DNA of 33,536 nt from an uncultured Ruminococcus sp. (GCA_902776185.1 CACYPH010000018.1:1-33536); one strand, 5' to 3'; counted from the first letter of the stretch, positions 23,657-31,473 are shown. Translations and numbers: made by a program. Notes: generated from the sequence alone by a model not told the origin.

Positions 23657-24931
23657 ATGTCAAATTGCGCTATCGTAGGCATCAACTGGGGCGACGAGGG
23701 AAAAGGCCGCATGGTCGACCTCATCTGCGCCGACTATGACGTGGTCGTCCGCTATCAGGGCGGCGGCAACGCCGGTCACACCGTCATCAACGATTACGGC
23801 AAATTCGCCCTGCATCTTCTGCCCTCGGGTATTTTCCATAAGGACGTCGTGTCCGTCATCGGCAACGGCGTAGCAGTCGACCCCGAGAATCTGATCAAAG
23901 AGATCGAGTATGTCCGCGAAAAGGGAATCAAACTCAGCCCCGATAACTTAAAGATCAGCTCCCGTGCATCACTGCTGCTGCCATGGCACAAAGAGCTCGA
24001 CTGTCTGGAGGAGCAGCGCCTCGCCGACAAAAAGTACGGCTCTACCAAACAGGGCATCGCGCCGTTCTACTCCGATAAATACCAGAAGAAGACCGTCCTC
24101 GCGGGCGAGATATTGAACGAAAAAGCGTTTTTTGAGCACCTGCTCCCGATCATGGAGTGGAAGAACCTCACTCTCGAGAAGGTCTACGGCGCAGAGCCGA
24201 CGACCTATGAACAGCTCAAGGAATGGTACGATAACTACTGCATCAAGCTCATGCCCTTCATCGGCGACCTCGAGTACTTCTTTGATAACGCCAAGAACAC
24301 CGAAAAGGACGTTCTGTTCGAAGCCCAGCTCGGCGCGCTGCGCGATATCGACTTCGGCATCCACCCCTACACCACCTCGTCCTCGACCATCGCGGCATAC
24401 GCGCCCATCGGCGCAGGACTGCCGTCCTTAAAGCTCGACAAGATCATCGGCGTCGTCAAGGCGTACTCCACCTGCGTCGGCGAAGGCCCGTTCACCTCTG
24501 AGTGGTTCGGCGAGGAAGCCGACAAGCTCCGTGAAGAGGGCGGCGAGTTCGGCGCAAAAACCGGACGTCCCCGCCGCGTCGGCTCATTCGACGTCGTCGC
24601 CACGCGCTACGGCGTGCGGATGCAGGGCGCGACCGAGATCGCCCTGACCAAGATGGACGTCCTGAGCTACATGGACGAGATCCCCGTCTGCACCAAATAC
24701 AAGGTCGGCGACCGCATCACCGAGAAATTCCCCTTCCCGAGCCTGCTACCTGCTGCCGAGCCGATCACCGAGTACCTCCCCGGCTGGAAGACCGACATCA
24801 CCGGCGTCCGCCGCTTTGAAGATCTTCCGAAAGAAGCGCAGGACTACGTTCTCTATATCGAGAAAGCCATCGGCTGCTATATCAAATACATCTCTGTCGG
24901 CCCCGAGCGCGACAGCATCATCATCCGATAA
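23657..24931 (+). CDS. purA: Adenylosuccinate synthetase
   Basis: This 424-residue enzyme makes adenylosuccinate from IMP, aspartate and GTP, the first step from IMP to AMP. The GTP-binding loop is WGDEGKG (residues 11-17) with catalytic D13, and GGGNAGHT carries catalytic H41. SSRASLLLPWH, KQGIAPFYSDK and TGRPRRVG-type segments are family signatures. The ATG at 23657, seven bases or fewer after GGAGG, replaces a longer frame from 23588 that would start within the hairpin element. The length agrees with the family (about 425-430). The purB gene, whose product takes the next step, follows after a second hairpin element. Confidence 0.97.
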   Translation: MSNCAIVGINWGDEGKGRMVDLICADYDVVVRYQGGGNAGHTVINDYGKFALHLLPSGIFHKDVVSVIGNGVAVDPENLIKEIEYVREKGIKLSPDNLKISSRASLLLPWHKELDCLEEQRLADKKYGSTKQGIAPFYSDKYQKKTVLAGEILNEKAFFEHLLPIMEWKNLTLEKVYGAEPTTYEQLKEWYDNYCIKLMPFIGDLEYFFDNAKNTEKDVLFEAQLGALRDIDFGIHPYTTSSSTIAAYAPIGAGLPSLKLDKIIGVVKAYSTCVGEGPFTSEWFGEEADKLREEGGEFGAKTGRPRRVGSFDVVATRYGVRMQGATEIALTKMDVLSYMDEIPVCTKYKVGDRITEKFPFPSLLPAAEPITEYLPGWKTDITGVRRFEDLPKEAQDYVLYIEKAIGCYIKYISVGPERDSIIIR

Positions 24932-24937
24932 CCAATG

Positions 24938-25013
24938 GCTCCCTTTGATAAAGGGAGCTCCCGCCAAAGGCGGGTGAGGAATTGCAGTATTGGGTGAGGG
25001 CAAAGCCCTCCCA
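24938..25013. repeat. Multi-hairpin intergenic element B, in the purB leader
   Basis: Hairpin 1 is GCTCCCTTT (24938-24946) with AAAGGGAGC (24950-24958). Hairpin 2 is CCCGCC (24960-24965) with GGCGGG (24969-24974). TGAGGAATTGC follows, then hairpin 3, GAGGGC (24996-25001) with GCCCTC (25005-25010). Hairpin 1 is nearly identical to that of element C. It fills nearly the whole gap between purA and purB, ending about 20 bases before the purB ribosome binding site. Confidence 0.78.
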
Positions 25014-25041
25014 CAACTCTTCACTAAAACCGGAGGTCTAC

Positions 25042-26457
25042 ATGAAAACCAATTACGTATCCCCTTTCTCCGCGCGCTATGCGTCGGACTATATGAGCTC
25101 TCTGTTCTCCGCCCAGACCCGCATCGAAACATGGCGCAAACTCTGGGTCGAGCTTGCCCGCGCCGAATCCGACCTCGGTCTGCCGATCACATCGGAACAG
25201 GTCGAGGCGCTCGAAGATAACGTCAGCAACATCGACTTCGACTATGCCGCACAGAAAGAGAAGGAGTTCAAGCACGACGTCATGGCGCACATCCACGCCT
25301 ACGGCGCAGTCGCGCCCGAAGCGGCGGGCATCATCCACCTCGGCGCGACCTCCTGCTATGTTACCGATAACGCCGACCTCGTCCTCTACCGCGACGCGTT
25401 ATTATACATCCGCGGCGAACTTTTGAAGGTCATCGCGAATCTCACCGATTTCGCGGAAAAATACAAAGCCATGCCCACCCTCGGCTATACCCACTACCAG
25501 CCCGCACAGCTCGTCACCGTCGGCAAGCGCGCCTCTCTCTGGCTGCAGGACTTCGTCAGCGACCTCGATGAGATCGACTTCGCGATCAAAAACGTCAAGT
25601 TCCTCGGCTGCCGCGGCACGACCGGTTCTGAAGCGAGCTTCAAGGAGCTGTTCGAGGGCGACGGCGAAAAAATCAACGAACTCAACCGCCGCATCGCATC
25701 CGCTTTCGGCTTTGACGAGATCTTCGACGTGCAGGGTCAGACCTACCCGCGCAAGGTCGACAGCCGCATCCTCAACGCCCTGTCCTCCATTGCCCAGTCC
25801 GCCCACAAATTCGCGACCGATATGCGCCTTCTCCAGCACGACCGTCAGCTCTTCGAGCCGTTCGGCAAAACACAGGTCGGTTCCTCCGCGATGCCCTACA
25901 AGCGCAACCCGATGATGTGCGAACGCGTCTGCTCGCTGTCGCGCTATCTGATGACGGACGCGCTCAACGCGCCGATGACCATCTCCGTCCAGTGGATGGA
26001 GCGCACCCTCGACGATTCCGCGAATCGTCGCATCAGCCTGCCCGAGGGCTTCCTCTGCGCCGACGCGGTACTGCGCCTGATGCAGAAGATCACCGCAGGC
26101 ATCTTTGTCAACACCCCCGTGGTCGAGAAGGCGGTACGCGAGTATCTGCCCTTTATCGCGACCGAAAACCTGATGATGGAGGGCGTCAAGCGCGGCGCCA
26201 GCCGTCAGGATCTGCACGAGATCATCCGCCAATGCTCGATGAAAGCCATCGAGCGCATGGATAACGGCGAGGGCTGCGATCTGCTCGATCAGCTCGCCGC
26301 AAATCCCGACTTCCCGCTCACGCTCGAAGAGATGACCGACGTGCTCAACCCCGCCGACTACATCGGACGCTGCCCCGAACAGGTACAGGCATTGGTCGAC
26401 AAGACCCGCCCGCTTGTGGAAAACATCGACCGCAAATCCGCGGAGATTAATATTTAA
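25042..26457 (+). CDS. purB: Adenylosuccinate lyase
   Basis: This 471-residue enzyme splits adenylosuccinate to AMP and fumarate, and SAICAR to AICAR and fumarate in the de novo pathway. The fumarase/aspartase superfamily signature is SSAMPYKRNPMMCER (about residues 281-295) with its flexible catalytic loop; HLGATSCYVTDN (about 98-109) and THYQPAQ are the other conserved regions. The length and the start (NYVSPFSARYAS) resemble the longer, eukaryote-like PurB class rather than the 430-residue Bacillus type. The ATG at 25042 follows GGAGG; a longer frame from 24982 starts in the hairpin element and is rejected. Confidence 0.96.
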   Translation: MKTNYVSPFSARYASDYMSSLFSAQTRIETWRKLWVELARAESDLGLPITSEQVEALEDNVSNIDFDYAAQKEKEFKHDVMAHIHAYGAVAPEAAGIIHLGATSCYVTDNADLVLYRDALLYIRGELLKVIANLTDFAEKYKAMPTLGYTHYQPAQLVTVGKRASLWLQDFVSDLDEIDFAIKNVKFLGCRGTTGSEASFKELFEGDGEKINELNRRIASAFGFDEIFDVQGQTYPRKVDSRILNALSSIAQSAHKFATDMRLLQHDRQLFEPFGKTQVGSSAMPYKRNPMMCERVCSLSRYLMTDALNAPMTISVQWMERTLDDSANRRISLPEGFLCADAVLRLMQKITAGIFVNTPVVEKAVREYLPFIATENLMMEGVKRGASRQDLHEIIRQCSMKAIERMDNGEGCDLLDQLAANPDFPLTLEEMTDVLNPADYIGRCPEQVQALVDKTRPLVENIDRKSAEINI

Positions 26458-26466
26458 ACGCATACG

Positions 26467-26536
26467 GCTCCCTTTGGTAAAGGGAGCTGTCGCCATTTGG
26501 CGACTGAGGGATTGCACAATGTCGCCGTCAGGCGAC
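26467..26536. repeat. Multi-hairpin intergenic element C, in the guaA leader
   Basis: Hairpin 1 is GCTCCCTTT (26467-26475) with AAAGGGAGC (26479-26487). Hairpin 2 is GTCGCC (26489-26494) with GGCGAC (26499-26504), then TGAGGGATTGC, then hairpin 3 made of the same arms, GTCGCC (26521-26526) with GGCGAC (26531-26536). It occupies most of the purB-guaA gap and ends 21 bases before the guaA ribosome binding site. Confidence 0.8.
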
Positions 26537-26568
26537 CACCATATTCACATAACAATCAGGAGGCAACC

Positions 26569-28101
26569 ATGCAAAAAATCCTTGTCCTCGATTTCGGCGG
26601 CCAGTATAACCAGCTGATCGCCCGCCGCGTGCGCGAGCAACACATCTACGCCGAGATCAAACCCTATAACAAAATCACCGTCGACGAGATCAAGGCGGCA
26701 GGCTACACCGGCGTCATCTTTACCGGCGGCCCCAACAGCGTCTATGATCCCTTATCACCGCACTACGACCCCGCCATCCTTGACGCCGGTATCCCCATCC
26801 TCGGCATCTGCTACGGCTGTCAGCTGATCGCCTATATGGCGGGCGGCACGGTCACAAGCGCCGAGAACAGCAGCGAATACGGCAAGATCGACCTCACCGT
26901 CGACGACGACGTCCTCTTTAACGACGTCCCGCGCACCAGCGTCTGCTGGATGAGCCACCGCGACTATATCGCCTCCCCGCCCACAGGCTTTGCCGCCACT
27001 GCGCGCACCGCTCAGTGCCCCACCGCCGCCATGTGCGACGAAAGCCGAAAGATATACGCCGTCCAGTTCCACCCCGAGGTCACCCACACCGAATACGGTC
27101 AGCAGATCCTGCATAACTTCCTCTACAACGTCTGCGGCTGTACCGGCGACTGGCAGATGGACAGCTTCATCGACGATACCGTCGCGCAGATCCGCGCACA
27201 GGTCGGCGATAAAGGCGTCGTGCTCGGACTTTCCGGCGGCGTAGATTCATCGGTTGCCGCCGCGCTGATCAGCAAGGCGATCGGCAAACAGCTCACCTGC
27301 GTGTTCGTCGATCAGGGACTGATGCGTAAAAACGAGGGCGACTTCGTCGAAGAGACCTTTACCAACCTGTTTGATATGAACTTCATCCGCATCAATTGTC
27401 AGGAGGAATTCCTCGCTAAGCTCAGCGGACTGACCGATCCCGAGGATAAGCGCAACGTCATCGGCAGAGAATTCTATAACGTATTCTGGAACAGGATCCG
27501 CGAGAGCTACGGCAGCGGTTACTTTGCACAGGGCACGATCTATCCCGACCGCATCGAAAGCGGCAAGGGCGATGCGTCAAAAATCAAAACCCACCATAAT
27601 CAGGTGGGTATTCCGAAAGATATCCATTTTGAGGGCGTGATCGAGCCGCTCAAGGATCTTTTCAAGGACGAGGTCCGCGCCGTCGGCGAAAAGCTCGGAC
27701 TGCCGCATGACCTTGTCTGGCGTCAGCCCTTCCCCGGTCCCGGACTGGGCGTCCGCGTGATCGGCGAAGTCACTGCCGAGCGCGTCAAGATCCTGCAGGA
27801 AGCCGACGCGATCCTCCGCGACGAGATGGATCGCTGCGGCTACGCAAAGGAAATGAGCCAGTTCTTCGCGGTGTTACCGGGCGTCAAAACCGTCGGCGTC
27901 ATGGGTGATGCGCGCACCTACAGCGAGCTGGTCGCGATCCGCGCCGTCACCACCGACGACTTCATGACCGCCGACTGGGCAAAGATTCCCTACGACATCC
28001 TCGGCAGAGTCTCGAACCGCATCATCAACGAAGTTCCCCAGGTCAACCGCGTCGTCTACGATATCACCAGCAAACCCCCCGGAACCGTGGAGTGGGAGTG
28101 A
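26569..28101 (+). CDS. guaA: GMP synthase (glutamine-hydrolysing)
   Basis: This 510-residue enzyme turns XMP, ATP and glutamine into GMP. The N-terminal class I glutaminase has C81 (GICYGCQL) and the pair H168/E170 (QFHPEVTHTEYG). The ATP-pyrophosphatase domain starts at about 200, with LSGGVDSSV (221-229), and the C-terminal dimerisation domain ends KPPGTVEWE. The length is normal. The ATG at 26569 follows AGGAGG; a longer frame from 26497 lies in the hairpin element. The 3' end of guaA is a known insertion site of genomic islands, and the sequence becomes mobile-element-like straight after this gene; the coding frame is intact. Confidence 0.97.
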   Translation: MQKILVLDFGGQYNQLIARRVREQHIYAEIKPYNKITVDEIKAAGYTGVIFTGGPNSVYDPLSPHYDPAILDAGIPILGICYGCQLIAYMAGGTVTSAENSSEYGKIDLTVDDDVLFNDVPRTSVCWMSHRDYIASPPTGFAATARTAQCPTAAMCDESRKIYAVQFHPEVTHTEYGQQILHNFLYNVCGCTGDWQMDSFIDDTVAQIRAQVGDKGVVLGLSGGVDSSVAAALISKAIGKQLTCVFVDQGLMRKNEGDFVEETFTNLFDMNFIRINCQEEFLAKLSGLTDPEDKRNVIGREFYNVFWNRIRESYGSGYFAQGTIYPDRIESGKGDASKIKTHHNQVGIPKDIHFEGVIEPLKDLFKDEVRAVGEKLGLPHDLVWRQPFPGPGLGVRVIGEVTAERVKILQEADAILRDEMDRCGYAKEMSQFFAVLPGVKTVGVMGDARTYSELVAIRAVTTDDFMTADWAKIPYDILGRVSNRIINEVPQVNRVVYDITSKPPGTVEWE

Positions 28102-28179
28102 TATGTAAAACGCTAAAAACCCAGTGTTTATGCGGGTTTGCGAGCTATTTACATTGCTTTTGATAACAATTTGATAACA
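28102..28179. other. Candidate attachment-site region with arm-type direct repeats
   Basis: The segment after guaA has an imperfectly looped inverted repeat AAACCC (28117-28122)/GGGTTT (28134-28139) and two exact direct repeats TTTGATAACA (28159-28168 and 28170-28179) spaced by 11 bases, one helical turn. Such same-face repeats beside an attachment core are typical of integrase arm or excisionase sites. The rest of the 28180-28340 gap contains the terminator at 28273 and no gene. The core site itself cannot be fixed without the other end of the element. Confidence 0.45.
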
Positions 28180-28272
28180 GTCGCTACAACCACAATTATT
28201 CTGTGTATCAGGTGGTTGTGGGGTAAAGGAATAATCATTCTTTGGGTTGTGACTGTAAAAATCCATATGATG

Positions 28273-28317
28273 AAGCCCTTAGCTGTATAAAACTACAGCT
28301 AAGGGCTTTTGTTTTTT
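28273..28317 (+). terminator. Very strong plus-strand terminator at the element's left edge
   Basis: AAGCCCTTAGCTGTA (28273-28287) pairs perfectly with TACAGCTAAGGGCTT (28294-28308) over 15 bp, with a 6-base loop and a T-rich tail (to 28317). The T-run is on the plus strand, so it stops transcripts coming from guaA rather than the minus-strand gene next to it. Confidence 0.9.
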
Positions 28318-28340
28318 CTGTTTTTCCGTAGAGATATGAT

Positions 28341-28979
28341 TTAAGTGGCTTGAAAAATGTTTTGTATAGAAACAATAGCAAGAGGTAAATACATAAAAAT
28401 CAAATTGAGTCTTTGCCACAATCCTTCGTTAGAAATAACCGTATTTGCAAATTCCTGTTTATCAGACATAACAAACAACACAAAGAAAACTAATGAAATA
28501 ATAAAACAGATAATGCTTATAACCCCTATAATCATTTCTCCGCTTTTAAATGAAAGTATTGCTAAAAGCAATGGGACAAAGAGAAAGACGATAAAACCAA
28601 GTACTGAACCTGCACTGTGCATTTTTGATGAAATTGTAACTATATCTTTTGTTTCGTTTACACTAAAGAAAGCCGTAAAAATGCAAGCTCCAATTCCAAA
28701 CACTGCAATAAAAACGATTAAGATAATTGTCATCCAACCTGATGTTGAATGATACTGCTTATATAATGCAGGCAGTGAAATCAAGAAAAGCATTCCTTCT
28801 ATAAACATCCAAATATTAAACGGCAATCTGACGGGGCTTTGAGGATTTCCTAAAGCACTGATTGACATTGTTGCAATGTTATAACCTTTATAAAACAAAG
28901 AAAGAATCGTCGAAACAAGTAAATCACCTATAACTGCAATCAGTAGTCCATACCAGCCAAATATAAAGAATGAATTCAT
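28341..28979 (-). CDS. DUF998-like six-helix membrane protein
   Basis: This 212-residue protein has about six hydrophobic segments and the DUF998 layout: a first helix with a short charged start, ISALGNPQSPVRLPFNIWMF after the second helix, and a KMHSAGSVLGF segment before the fourth. The role of DUF998 proteins is not known. The ATG at 28979 fits the site AGGTGG better than the GTG three codons earlier. The gene is clearly more AT-rich than anything else in the window and likely came from another low-GC Firmicute as cargo of the element. It lies 28 bases downstream of the XRE regulator gene and may share its promoter. Confidence 0.75.
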   Translation of the reverse strand: MNSFFIFGWYGLLIAVIGDLLVSTILSLFYKGYNIATMSISALGNPQSPVRLPFNIWMFIEGMLFLISLPALYKQYHSTSGWMTIILIVFIAVFGIGACIFTAFFSVNETKDIVTISSKMHSAGSVLGFIVFLFVPLLLAILSFKSGEMIIGVISIICFIISLVFFVLFVMSDKQEFANTVISNEGLWQRLNLIFMYLPLAIVSIQNIFQAT

Positions 28980-29007
28980 TTTCTCCACCTAACAAGTAAT
29001 AGTTACA

Positions 29008-29532
29008 TCAATTCTTTTCTTTTCTCAATCCCTCAATCAAAGCGTCGCTTAGCTCTTTAGACGGCACCTTTACCCAACGCTTTGAGGTGTCATACTTCGG
29101 GTAGTTATAACGCCACTTATCATAATCGTCCTTGCTGATTTCGCCCTTGCGGTATTTCTCACGCTCTGCGCACCAACCGGGGAGATCATCTAAAAGATTT
29201 CTGGCTTCTCTGCTCTTGAACGGATCAATACGCATAATGATTTCGCCGTCCCTGTTTTCAATCGTCAGACCGTATATATCCTCTAAGGCAAACAGCGTGT
29301 GCATTAAACCGATATAGGAATCAATGTCGGGTACGGTCAAAGCGTCGGGCGATACATCTAAAGCGTGAGCCAAAGCCTTAGTTAAATCTTCTTTCGGCGT
29401 TCTTGTTCCTGCTTCGTACTGCGCCATACGGATGTCGGCAGTTCTTTCAGGCAAGCCTGCCATTATACCTAAGTATTTCTGTGTCATTCCTCTGAGATTA
29501 CGGATAAAGCGGATTCTTTCGCCAATAGCCAT
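29008..29532 (-). CDS. XRE-family regulator of the mobile element
   Basis: This 174-residue protein has an N-terminal Cro/CI-type helix-turn-helix (about residues 4-62: GERIRFIRNLRGMTQKYLG ... MAQYEAGTRTP) and a C-terminal part with a WCAEREKYRKGEISKDDYDKW stretch common in regulators of Clostridial Tn916-like and mobilizable elements. The ATG at 29532, with AAGGAG upstream, is chosen over a GTG three codons earlier. It is divergent from the xis-int genes, and repeated ATAAGTTTA-type sites lie across both promoters, so it most likely represses both its own gene and the excision/mobilization genes. Confidence 0.85.
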   Translation of the reverse strand: MAIGERIRFIRNLRGMTQKYLGIMAGLPERTADIRMAQYEAGTRTPKEDLTKALAHALDVSPDALTVPDIDSYIGLMHTLFALEDIYGLTIENRDGEIIMRIDPFKSREARNLLDDLPGWCAEREKYRKGEISKDDYDKWRYNYPKYDTSKRWVKVPSKELSDALIEGLRKEKN

Positions 29533-29562
29533 TATTCTCACTCCTTGTCGAATTTTCTTGTA

Positions 29563-29591
29563 ATTATAATAGCATATAAGTTTAATGTCGT
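29563..29591 (-). promoter_or_regulatory. Promoter of the XRE regulator gene
   Basis: On the minus strand ACGACA (29586-29591) stands 17 bases before TATAAT (29563-29568). The spacer contains one TAAACTTAT copy (29576-29584 on the plus strand as ATAAGTTTA), placed well for autorepression. Confidence 0.6.
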
Positions 29592-29675
29592 CAAGAGCAA
29601 TGTAAATAAAAAAGTTTAATTATTTTCTTCAAAACCACTTGACATAAACATATTTGTGTATTATACTAAACTTAT
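29576..29675. repeat. Three operator-like sites around the divergent promoters
   Basis: ATAAGTTTA at 29576-29584, a near copy AAAAGTTTA at 29610-29618, and the inverted copy TAAACTTAT at 29667-29675. The outer two are exact reverse complements. The first lies in the spacer of the XRE promoter, the third covers the -10 edge and start point of the xis promoter. This fits cooperative repression of both directions by the XRE protein. Confidence 0.6.
29639..29667 (+). promoter_or_regulatory. Sigma-A promoter of the xis-int-mob transcript
   Basis: TTGACA (29639-29644) with a 17-base spacer and TATACT (29662-29667) is close to consensus. The predicted start near 29674 leaves a leader of about 200 bases before the xis ATG, much of which can fold. 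Confidence 0.85.
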
Positions 29676-29710
29676 AGCGTTACCTGCTATATTTATATAC
29701 AACTGAATGA

Positions 29711-29813
29711 CCGTCTGCACGGGATACTCCGCCAAGACCTCTTGCGTAAGTAAGAGCGAGCGAGATAACGCTCCTGACAACAAGGGGGCAGGAACGACGT
29801 GCGGGTAGAACGG
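29711..29813 (+). ncRNA. Structured leader candidate upstream of xis-int
   Basis: An outer stem joins CCGT (29711-29714) and GCACG (29717-29721) with CGTGC (29798-29802) and ACGG (29810-29813). Inside it CTCTT (29739-29743) pairs with AAGAG (29752-29756), GAGCG (29758-29762) with CGCTC (29769-29773), and CCTG (29773-29776, competing by one base) with CAGG (29789-29792). The result is a closed multi-branch fold, more GC-rich than the flanks. No coding frame with a ribosome binding site lies in it. It could be a cis-acting regulatory RNA, but no known class is recognised. Confidence 0.5.
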
Positions 29814-29872
29814 CACAACTCTGCGTTTATTTACATCCATATATCAAAAATCATAAAGAAAGGACAAATGCT

Positions 29873-30076
29873 ATGGAGAATAAATTTATGAGAGTAGAGG
29901 AGGTAGCCACCGAGCTTGATGTATCGGTTTCGTATGCTTACAAAATCATTAAGCAGCTTAACGACGAGCTGAAAGCAAAGGGCTTCGTCACTATCTCAGG
30001 AAGAGTAAACAGACAATACTTTAACGAAAGGCTCTACGGAGTCGGAAAGGAGGATTTAACAAATGCCTGTATTTAA
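29873..30076 (+). CDS. Small helix-turn-helix protein, probable excisionase
   Basis: This 67-residue protein has a winged helix-turn-helix pattern (MRVEEVATELDVSVSYAYKIIKQLNDEL), typical of the small excisionase-type proteins encoded right before tyrosine integrases in Clostridial elements. AAAGGAC precedes the ATG. Its end overlaps the integrase start by 14 bases, so both are translated together. The family can also act as a transcription factor; the excisionase role comes from context. Confidence 0.78.
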   Translation: MENKFMRVEEVATELDVSVSYAYKIIKQLNDELKAKGFVTISGRVNRQYFNERLYGVGKEDLTNACI

Positions 30077-31151
30077 GAACGAGAGCAATAACACTTGGTA
30101 TGTGATGGCTCGATATATGAATTGGAAAGGCGAGCGCAAGCAGAAATGCAAGCGAGGTTTTTCCACCAAGCGTGAAGCGCAGGAATGGGAGCGTACCTTT
30201 CAGCAGCAGAACGCCGCTGATATGGATATGTCCTTTGAAGCCTTTACACAGCTTTATGAAAAGGATATACGCCCACGCCTGAAAGAAAACACTTGGCTGA
30301 CTAAGGAGCATATCATCAAAACCAAAATCCTGCCGTATTTCGGAAAACGGAACATCAGCGAGATCACCACAAAGGATGTCATTGCCTGGCAGAATGAGCT
30401 TCTTGCATACCGCAACGAAAAACGGCAACCGTATTCGCAGACTTATCTAAAGACCGTCCATAATCAGCTCAGCGCTATTTTCAATCACGCTGTTAAGCAT
30501 TATGACTTGCGTTCCAATCCTGCCGCCAAAGCGGGCAGTATGGGCGACAAGGACGGTGCAAACATCAACTTCTGGACAAAGGACGAATACAAACGCTTTG
30601 CCGAGGAAATGATGGACAAGCCTGTTTCTTACTACGCTTTTGAAATGCTGTATTGGTGCGGTATTCGAGAGGGCGAGCTTTTAGCCCTGACGGCTGCGGA
30701 TTTCGATTTCAATAACAGTACGGTGAGAATCAACAAATCCTATCAGCGTTTACACGGCGAGGATGTTATTACTACACCGAAAACCAAAAAGAGCAACCGT
30801 GTCATCAAAATGCCGCAGTTTCTGTGTGAGGAAATGCAGGATTACTTTGGTACGCTTTACGGGCTGAAAAAGAAAGACCGTGTTTTCCCGCTGACAAAAA
30901 GCTATCTTCATCACGAGATGGACAGAGGATCAAAAGCAGCAGGTGTAAAGCGCATCAGAATTCACGATTTACGTCACAGTCACGTTTCACTTTTGATTGA
31001 TATGGGTTTTACTCCCGTAGCGATTGCGGACAGGCTCGGTCACGAGAGTATCGAGATTACGTTGAGATACGCCCATCTGTTTCCATCAAGGCAGACAGAA
31101 ATGGTACAACGATTAGATCAGGAAAGGATGGATTTCAAAAATGTCAGCTAA
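30063..31151 (+). CDS. int: Tyrosine site-specific integrase
   Basis: This 362-residue recombinase should integrate and excise the element. The N-terminal arm-binding domain (about 1-50) has the WYVMARYMNWKGERKQKCKRGF strand pattern, with an SAM-like core-binding domain at about 60-155. The catalytic domain carries R202 (CGIREGE), a lysine around 240 (TPKTKKS), H301 and R304 (HDLRHSH), H327 (LGHES) and nucleophile Y336 (RYAHLF). All catalytic residues are present, so it looks active. AAGGAGG (30048-30054) precedes the ATG at 30063. The following mob gene overlaps its end by 11 bases. Confidence 0.96.
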   Translation: MPVFKNESNNTWYVMARYMNWKGERKQKCKRGFSTKREAQEWERTFQQQNAADMDMSFEAFTQLYEKDIRPRLKENTWLTKEHIIKTKILPYFGKRNISEITTKDVIAWQNELLAYRNEKRQPYSQTYLKTVHNQLSAIFNHAVKHYDLRSNPAAKAGSMGDKDGANINFWTKDEYKRFAEEMMDKPVSYYAFEMLYWCGIREGELLALTAADFDFNNSTVRINKSYQRLHGEDVITTPKTKKSNRVIKMPQFLCEEMQDYFGTLYGLKKKDRVFPLTKSYLHHEMDRGSKAAGVKRIRIHDLRHSHVSLLIDMGFTPVAIADRLGHESIEITLRYAHLFPSRQTEMVQRLDQERMDFKNVS

Positions 31152-31473
31152 AAACAGAGATGAACACAACCGTTGGCGAAACATCACAGTAGGGTTTCGG
31201 GTATCACCCGAGGAAAACGAGCAGATCAACACTGCCGTCGCTCTCTCAGGCTTGCCTAAGCAGGAGTATTGTTACCGCAAATGTATGAATCGTGACATTG
31301 TGGTACAGGGCAATCCGAGGGTATATAAGGCGTTGAAAACGCAGCTTGCCTTAGTCTTGGAGGAGCTGAAACGCATTGAAGCGGGCGGCAATATCCGTGA
31401 TGAACTGCTTGACAATATCGAGTTGATTACAATCACGCTCAATGGAATGAAGGAGGAAGGTATATGCGGATAA
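31141..31473 (+). CDS. MobC-like mobilization accessory protein
   Basis: This 110-residue protein has an N-terminal ribbon-helix-helix-type start (NITVGFRVSPEENEQINTAVALSGLPKQEY), as in MobC and relaxosome accessory proteins that bind oriT, followed by a helical C-terminal part. It overlaps the integrase stop by 11 bases and the next small ORF by 10 bases. In related Clostridial elements this gene precedes the RepA-like ATPase and MobV relaxase genes, the same order as here. Actual oriT binding is inferred. Confidence 0.75.
   Translation: MSAKNRDEHNRWRNITVGFRVSPEENEQINTAVALSGLPKQEYCYRKCMNRDIVVQGNPRVYKALKTQLALVLEELKRIEAGGNIRDELLDNIELITITLNGMKEEGICG

Noticed and set aside
25402-26517. 371-codon minus-strand frame opposite purB
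   Set aside because: Antisense of a highly conserved enzyme; no ribosome binding site and no recognisable domains.
29720-29810. tRNA-like gene in the xis leader
   Set aside because: The arms do not have tRNA lengths and there is no TTC loop, anticodon stem or CCA-type end.
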